Positions 60,016 to 64,000 of a DNA stretch of 64,000 nucleotides are shown here, piece after piece. Numbering within the stretch: the stretch's first letter is position 1; every line of letters starts with the position of its first letter. This stretch comes from Paraburkholderia sp. IMGN_8 (GTDB lineage Bacteria; Pseudomonadota; Gammaproteobacteria; Burkholderiales; Burkholderiaceae). The position numbers and the translations under genes are program-made. Under the pieces are notes generated by a model. That model did not search any database and was not told the origin of the DNA. It saw nothing but the letters and a program-made list of their open reading frames with translations. The stretch lies in assembly GCF_038050405.1 (NCBI RefSeq), contig NZ_CP150901.1, forward strand, positions 2,480,001-2,544,000. Reading direction: 5' to 3'.

Positions 60016-60049
60016 CCAGGGCCTGGCGGCGGTTAATAGAGAATCGACC

Positions 60050-60853
60050 ATGCTAGATGAACAGACTATCCGCGACCTCGCGGCACAACTCGACAATGCC
60101 GAGAAAACGCGTACGCAACTACGCCACTTCTCGGCCGCCTATCCGCAGATGACCGTGCAGGACGGATACGCGATTCAACGCGAGTGGGTGAAGCTGAAAC
60201 TGGCCGAAGGGCATGTGATCAAGGGTCGCAAGATCGGGCTGACATCGCGCGCAATGCAGCGTTCATCGCAGATCGACGAACCTGACTATGCGCCGCTGCT
60301 CGACAGCATGTTCATTGAAAGCGGCCAGGACATCCGCGCCGACCGCTTCATCGCGCCACGCGTCGAGGTGGAGTTGGCGTTCGTGTTGAGCAAGCCGCTC
60401 AAGGGTCCAGGCGTCACCTTGTTCGACGTGCTCGACGCGACGGCCTACGTGAGCCCGGCGGTGGAGATTATCGATGCGCGCATCGAGCAATTCGACCGCG
60501 AAACGAAGGCGCCGCGCAAGGTCTACGACACCATTTCGGACTTCGCGGCGAACGCGGGGATTGTTCTGGGCGGCCGACCGGTGCGTCCGCTGGACGTCGA
60601 TCTGCGCTGGGTCGGCGCGTTGCTGTACAAGAACGGCGCGGTGGAAGAAAGCGGACTTGCTGCGGCGGTGCTGAATCACCCGGCCACGGGCGTAGCGTGG
60701 CTCGCGAACAAGATCGCGCCCTACGACGAAGTGCTAAACGCAAACGACGTGATCCTAAGCGGCTCGTTCACGAGCCCGATTCCTGCCTGCGCCGGCGATA
60801 CGTTCCATGTCGACTATGGTCCGCTGGGCGGCATTGGTTTGAACTTCATTTGA
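60050..60853 (+). CDS. hpaH: HpaH, 2-oxohept-3-ene-1,7-dioate hydratase
   Basis: The product is 267 residues in the MhpD/HpaH hydratase family. Metal ligands are in [11 protein letters not shown] (ExE) and the Glu of [32 protein letters not shown] is the conserved N-terminal segment. It hydrates 2-oxohept-3-enedioate to the 4-hydroxy compound with Mg2+. It lies 34 bases after hpaF and 10 before hpaI. Confidence 0.92.
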   Translation: MLDEQTIRDLAAQLDNAEKTRTQLRHFSAAYPQMTVQDGYAIQREWVKLKLAEGHVIKGRKIGLTSRAMQRSSQIDEPDYAPLLDSMFIESGQDIRADRFIAPRVEVELAFVLSKPLKGPGVTLFDVLDATAYVSPAVEIIDARIEQFDRETKAPRKVYDTISDFAANAGIVLGGRPVRPLDVDLRWVGALLYKNGAVEESGLAAAVLNHPATGVAWLANKIAPYDEVLNANDVILSGSFTSPIPACAGDTFHVDYGPLGGIGLNFI

Positions 60854-60863
60854 GTGTGCCGAC

Positions 60864-61667
60864 ATGTCTCTACCGCAAAACAGTTTCAAGCGCGCCTTGG
60901 CCGAAGGCAAACCGCAATTCGGCCTATGGGCCGCGCTCGCAGATGCCTACGTGACCGAATTGCTGGCGACTGCCGGCTTCGACTGGCTGCTGATCGACAA
61001 CGAGCACGCACCGAACGATGTGCGCAGCACGCTGGCGCAATTGCAGGCGGTGGCCGCATACGCGTCGCACCCTGTGGTACGCCCGGTGCGTAGCGACAGC
61101 GCGCTGATCAAGCAACTGCTCGACATTGGCGCACAGACTTTGTTGTTACCGATGATAGACACGGCCGGGCAAGCGGTTGACGCGGTGGCGGCAACACGCT
61201 ATCCGCCGCAGGGGATTCGCGGCGTGGGTAGCGCGCTGGCGCGAGCGTCGCGATGGAACCGGATACCGAACTATCTGAACATTGCGGCGGAGGAGTTATG
61301 TGTGTTGGTGCAGGTTGAGACGGTTCCGGGGATTGGAAATCTGCCGGCGATCGCGGGCGTGGAAGGTGTCGACGGCGTGTTCTTCGGACCGGCGGACTTG
61401 AGCGCTTCGATGGGGTTACTGGGCAAACCGGGCGATGCGCGGGTGCGCGAGACGATTTGCAACGGCATCAGGACCGTCCGGAACGCGGGCAAGGCGGCGG
61501 GCGTGCTGGCACCGGACGCGGGAATTGCCGCTGAGTATTTGGCGGCAGGCGCGACGTTTGTGGCGGTGGGGACGGACACCGGGTTGTTGAGCCGCGCGGC
61601 GGCGGAGCTGGCGGCGTCGTATAAGAAAACTGCGGGAGTGGCTACGGCGGTAACGGGTGGTTACTGA
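60864..61667 (+). CDS. hpaI: HpaI, 4-hydroxy-2-oxoheptanedioate aldolase
   Basis: The product is 267 residues, a class II aldolase of the HpcH/HpaI TIM-barrel family. The catalytic His is in [11 protein letters not shown], the pyruvate-binding Arg in VVRPVRSD, and metal ligands are Glu in [10 protein letters not shown] and Asp in [14 protein letters not shown]. It splits the last intermediate into pyruvate and succinate semialdehyde. It ends the operon; a dispersed repeat follows about 120 bases on and may shape the transcript end. No hpaX permease or hpaBC gene follows within the window. Confidence 0.93.
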   Translation: MSLPQNSFKRALAEGKPQFGLWAALADAYVTELLATAGFDWLLIDNEHAPNDVRSTLAQLQAVAAYASHPVVRPVRSDSALIKQLLDIGAQTLLLPMIDTAGQAVDAVAATRYPPQGIRGVGSALARASRWNRIPNYLNIAAEELCVLVQVETVPGIGNLPAIAGVEGVDGVFFGPADLSASMGLLGKPGDARVRETICNGIRTVRNAGKAAGVLAPDAGIAAEYLAAGATFVAVGTDTGLLSRAAAELAASYKKTAGVATAVTGGY

Positions 61668-61789
61668 TGGCGCGTAACTTGCAGCCGTTCTGCATTGGCG
61701 CGAAGATTGTGCCTCACCGCGTCGTAGTGTTGGCTACGGCGTTGGGCTGTTCTTGATCTGATTGCCCTCCCGGCGGTTTTGGTGGTACG

Positions 61790-62167
61790 CCTGCGGCGTT
61801 GGCTTTTTCTCTTCTTTTTGGTTTATTAGCGTTCCCCCTTGTGCTGTTTGCCTGCTCGGCGCTTTTTGGCTGTGTGCCTGCGGTGTTGGCCTTTCCTTGT
61901 TTTCTTAGTGGTCTATTAGCTTCGCCCCTGTGCGGGGCAGGCACTTACTTTCTTTGCCCACCAAGTGGACTTCCTTCGGGGCGCCGCCGCAAAGAAAGTA
62001 AGCAAAGAAAGCGGCTTCACCCCGCTAATTCTTAAGCGGGTCCCCTGGCTTGGAGGAGGTAGTGGAGCATCTGGAATCGGTGCTCTCGCACATTCCGCCC
62101 CGGTGACAAGGCAGTCATCCTTCCGGCGGCGCTGCGCGCGCCGCGGCGGTACTTCATAAAACCATCG
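61790..62167 (+). repeat. Dispersed extragenic repeat, copy 2
   Basis: This is a second copy of the element at 14769-15060 in the same orientation, with an extra internal stretch of about 30 bases in the hairpin loop (CACCAAGTGGACTTCCTTCG region). The stem CTTACTTTCTTTGC/GCAAAGAAAGTAAG differs from copy 1 but keeps full pairing. Like copy 1 it lies just after the end of a gene (hpaI). The 61668-61790 stretch before it also has related GGCGTTGG... pieces and no gene. Confidence 0.82.
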
Positions 62168-62495
62168 GGCGCTCTTTGTGCCTGCGGTTGCTCAGGTGTT
62201 ACGGCTTGTGTTTGCTGCGTTAGCGTAGCTCGCGGCTGCGTTTCGTTCGGCACTTTTTCGGTGCCTGCGGTGGCTCGCCGCTCGCCCTCAAGCCCCCCAT
62301 GCCTTGCCGAGGCGCTAGCGTCTCACTCGGAGTGGTAGCTCGTACTCGCACACTTGGGCGCCTCGCCGAGGCGAAGCCGATGGCCCCCACCGCGCGCAAA
62401 CGAAGTCACTGGTTTCCCTGGCAGACCGTTCCGGCGAGCACGCAGTGCGAGGCGGGAAGGATGATGCCGAAGGCACACATGCCCCATCGGTGTTG
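62168..62495. other. Spacer between inverted repeat copies, no gene seen
   Basis: These 328 bases lie between repeat copies 2 and 3. They contain short pieces of related GC-rich repeats (GTGCCTGCGG, CGCCGAGGCGAAGC) and no frame of protein-like quality. Nothing else can be supported. Confidence 0.4.
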
Positions 62496-62605
62496 GGAAG
62501 TACCGCCACGGCGCGCGCAGCGCCGCCGGAAGTATGACTGCCTTGTCACCAGCGCTGAATGTGCGAGAACACAGATTCCAGATGCTCCACTACCTCCTCC
62601 AAGCC
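62496..62605 (-). repeat. Dispersed repeat, copy 3 (inverted, truncated)
   Basis: This is the reverse complement of the 3' half of copy 2, from GGCTTGGAGGAGGTAGTGG to GGCGGTACTT, with a few substitutions. Matching stops sharply after AAGCC at 62605, where copy 2 would go on into AGGGGACCCGC. The break coincides with the start of the IS4-like element, so the insertion appears to have cut this copy. Confidence 0.75.
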
Positions 62606-64000
62606 CTCAGGATTACCCACATCTGTGCCGGGATAGCGCTTGTAAACAGCTTGAGGTGGTGTTAACTTGAGGCACCGCCACAGGAACCAGACGCAATTGC
62701 CTTCGACCGAGAATCAGGATGACCAGGACGACTGGGCCGACATCGAATTCGGTGCGGCAAATCTGGGCGATGCCCGTTTGACGAATCGGCTCGTTGCACT
62801 GGCACGCCGGCTTGCCAGCACACCGGACTGCTCGTTTCCACGCTCCATGGATGCCGCCGAACTCAAGGCGGCCTATCGCTTCTTCGATAACGACCAGGTC
62901 GATACGGACGGTGTGCTTGCACCTCACGTAGACCAGACGCTCAAGCGCATGACCCAGGTGCCAGTCGTGCTCGCGGTGCAGGACACAACCGAATTCAACC
63001 TGACGCATCTGGGCGCGACCGAAGGCCTGGGCTACGGCACGGGCAACCAGTCGCGCGGCTTCATGCTGCACAGCCTGCTGGCCGTGACACCGGAAGGCCT
63101 GCCGCTCGGCGTGCTGGGCATGAAGACGTGGGTGCGCGATGACGCAGATCTGGGCCGCAGGCGTCAACGCTCAAAGCGCGACTTCAATGACAAGGAAAGC
63201 GTTAAATGGGTTGAGGGTCTGAACCATCTGGCAGCCCTTAAGACCCGATGTCCCGATACGCGCATGGTGGGCGTGGGCGACCGCGAAAGCGACGTCTATG
63301 AAGTGTTCGTGGCCGAGCGGCCTGCTGGCGTAGACTGGCTCATTCGTGCGGCATGGGACCGTCGGACGGCGCACCCCGAGCGTTATCTCTGGGACACGGT
63401 GACGGCGAGCGCCCCATCAGGCGAGATCGAACTGGAGTTGCCGGCACACCGCAACATGGCCCGGCGCACTGCGCGTCTGACGCTGCGTTGCACGCAGGTC
63501 AGCCTGATTGCACCACCCAGACCGTCGACCAAAGGCACCGGGCGCGCCCGGCTCACCCCGGTGGATGTGTTTGCAATCCACGCACTTGAAACCGATCCGC
63601 CAGCGGGCGTCGAGCCGCTCGAGTGGATGCTGCTCAGCTCTGTGCCCACGCTCACGCTGAGCGATGCACTTGAACGACTCGAATGGTATGCACGTCGCTG
63701 GACGATCGAATCGTGGCATCGTGTGCTCAAAAGCGGCTGTCGGATCGAGGCGCGCCAGTTCGGCAATCTTGAACGGTTCGTCCGCGCGACCGCGCTATTT
63801 GCAGTGATCAGCTGGCGAATCATGTACGCCACGCTGCTGGGTCGGGCCGACCCGGATCTGTCGTGTGAAGTGCTACTTCAGCCCGACGAATGGCGCGCGC
63901 TTTACTGCCGCGCCAACCGCACCTCAAAACCACCGGTGGCAACGCCTTCGCTAGGCGAAGTCGTACTGTGGATCGCCAAACTCGGCGGTTATCTGAACCG
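62606..64000 (+). mobile_element. IS4-family insertion sequence (left part, runs off the window)
   Basis: The element begins where repeat homology ends, at about 62606 (CTCAGGATTACCCACATCTG), and contains a transposase gene from 62667. The terminal inverted repeat cannot be confirmed because the right end is outside the window. The boundary is inferred from the break in repeat copy 3. Confidence 0.65.
62667..64000 (+). CDS. IS4-family (Tn5-like) transposase, 3' end outside window
   Basis: The frame is open for 444 codons to the window edge. The N-terminal DNA-binding domain (WADIEFGAANLGDARLTNRL, then MDAAELKAAYRFFDND) is that of Tn5/IS50-type transposases. The DDE core shows Asp in VLAVQDTTEFN, Asp in VGVGDRESDVYEVF, and the IS4 signature Y-x2-R-x3-E-x6-K in YARRWTIESWHRVLK. 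An in-frame TGA at 62652 limits the start; TTG at 62667 is the first possible codon and places the domain correctly. No frameshift or stop is seen, so the element may be active. Confidence 0.88.
   Translation, partial: MRHRHRNQTQLPSTENQDDQDDWADIEFGAANLGDARLTNRLVALARRLASTPDCSFPRSMDAAELKAAYRFFDNDQVDTDGVLAPHVDQTLKRMTQVPVVLAVQDTTEFNLTHLGATEGLGYGTGNQSRGFMLHSLLAVTPEGLPLGVLGMKTWVRDDADLGRRRQRSKRDFNDKESVKWVEGLNHLAALKTRCPDTRMVGVGDRESDVYEVFVAERPAGVDWLIRAAWDRRTAHPERYLWDTVTASAPSGEIELELPAHRNMARRTARLTLRCTQVSLIAPPRPSTKGTGRARLTPVDVFAIHALETDPPAGVEPLEWMLLSSVPTLTLSDALERLEWYARRWTIESWHRVLKSGCRIEARQFGNLERFVRATALFAVISWRIMYATLLGRADPDLSCEVLLQPDEWRALYCRANRTSKPPVATPSLGEVVLWIAKLGGYLN

Noticed and set aside
1..64000. tRNA and rRNA genes, replication origin
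   Set aside because: I looked through the longer gene-free stretches for cloverleaf-like segments, rRNA signatures and iteron or DnaA-box clusters and saw none. A covariance-model scan would settle this.

Overview
The window is chromosomal DNA from a high-GC Gram-negative bacterium. Almost every gene looks like its counterpart in Burkholderiales. A type-4 general porin, an RND pump with its outer-membrane lipoprotein, an HpaR-controlled hpa operon and KdgT next to an IclR regulator together point to Paraburkholderia or Burkholderia. This is judged by protein family and codon style, since no search could be run. No rRNA, tRNA or CRISPR array was seen.

Layout. 1-5.6 kb: a hydrolase tail, three small envelope or secreted proteins, a DedA-PAP2-LssY fusion protein flanked by two gene remnants (an MFS transporter and a TIGR03118-type protein), and a BcrC-like phosphatase. 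5.6-8.4 kb: an encapsulin nanocompartment with its DyP peroxidase cargo, then a dienelactone hydrolase. 8.5-14.8 kb: a betaine/proline-type ABC transporter, an M24 metallo-enzyme resembling DddP, and a 2-oxoglutarate oxygenase of the BesD/HalD/ArpA type, divergent from a LysR regulator. The substrate of this set is unknown. 14.8-24.7 kb: a dispersed repeat, a porin, a tripartite RND pump, and an ArsR regulator with an Old Yellow Enzyme. 24.9-30.0 kb: GNAT, DedA, a broken LysE gene fused by deletion to an SRPBCC gene, ArsR, VOC, KdgT and IclR. 30.1-36.5 kb: a two-component set (hybrid kinase, receiver-kinase, NarL regulator, all with 4-base overlaps) and a divergent periplasmic binding protein.

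36.7-44.7 kb: AraC and AlaX, then a polar amino-acid ABC transporter convergent with an NtaA-like flavin monooxygenase and an MmgE/PrpD protein. This gene set matches the core of the Bacillus yxe system for S-(2-succino)cysteine. 45.0-49.9 kb: a probable copper-handling set (DUF2946, TonB receptor, PepSY protein, PCu(A)C chaperone). 50-54.6 kb: a zinc-finger protein, a MarR/isochorismatase pair, MmsA and a sulfotransferase-like protein. 54.9-61.7 kb: the homoprotocatechuate meta-cleavage operon hpaG1-G2-E-D-F-H-I with divergent hpaR. It takes 3,4-dihydroxyphenylacetate towards pyruvate and succinate semialdehyde, but the upstream hydroxylase HpaBC is absent from the window. 61.8-64 kb: two inverted copies of the dispersed repeat, the second cut by an IS4-family element that runs off the end.

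The most interesting parts are the unassigned transporter/M24/oxygenase operon (8.5-14.8 kb), the yxe-like cluster (38.6-44.7 kb), the encapsulin system, the repeat family with a compensated hairpin, and several gene-decay junctions.
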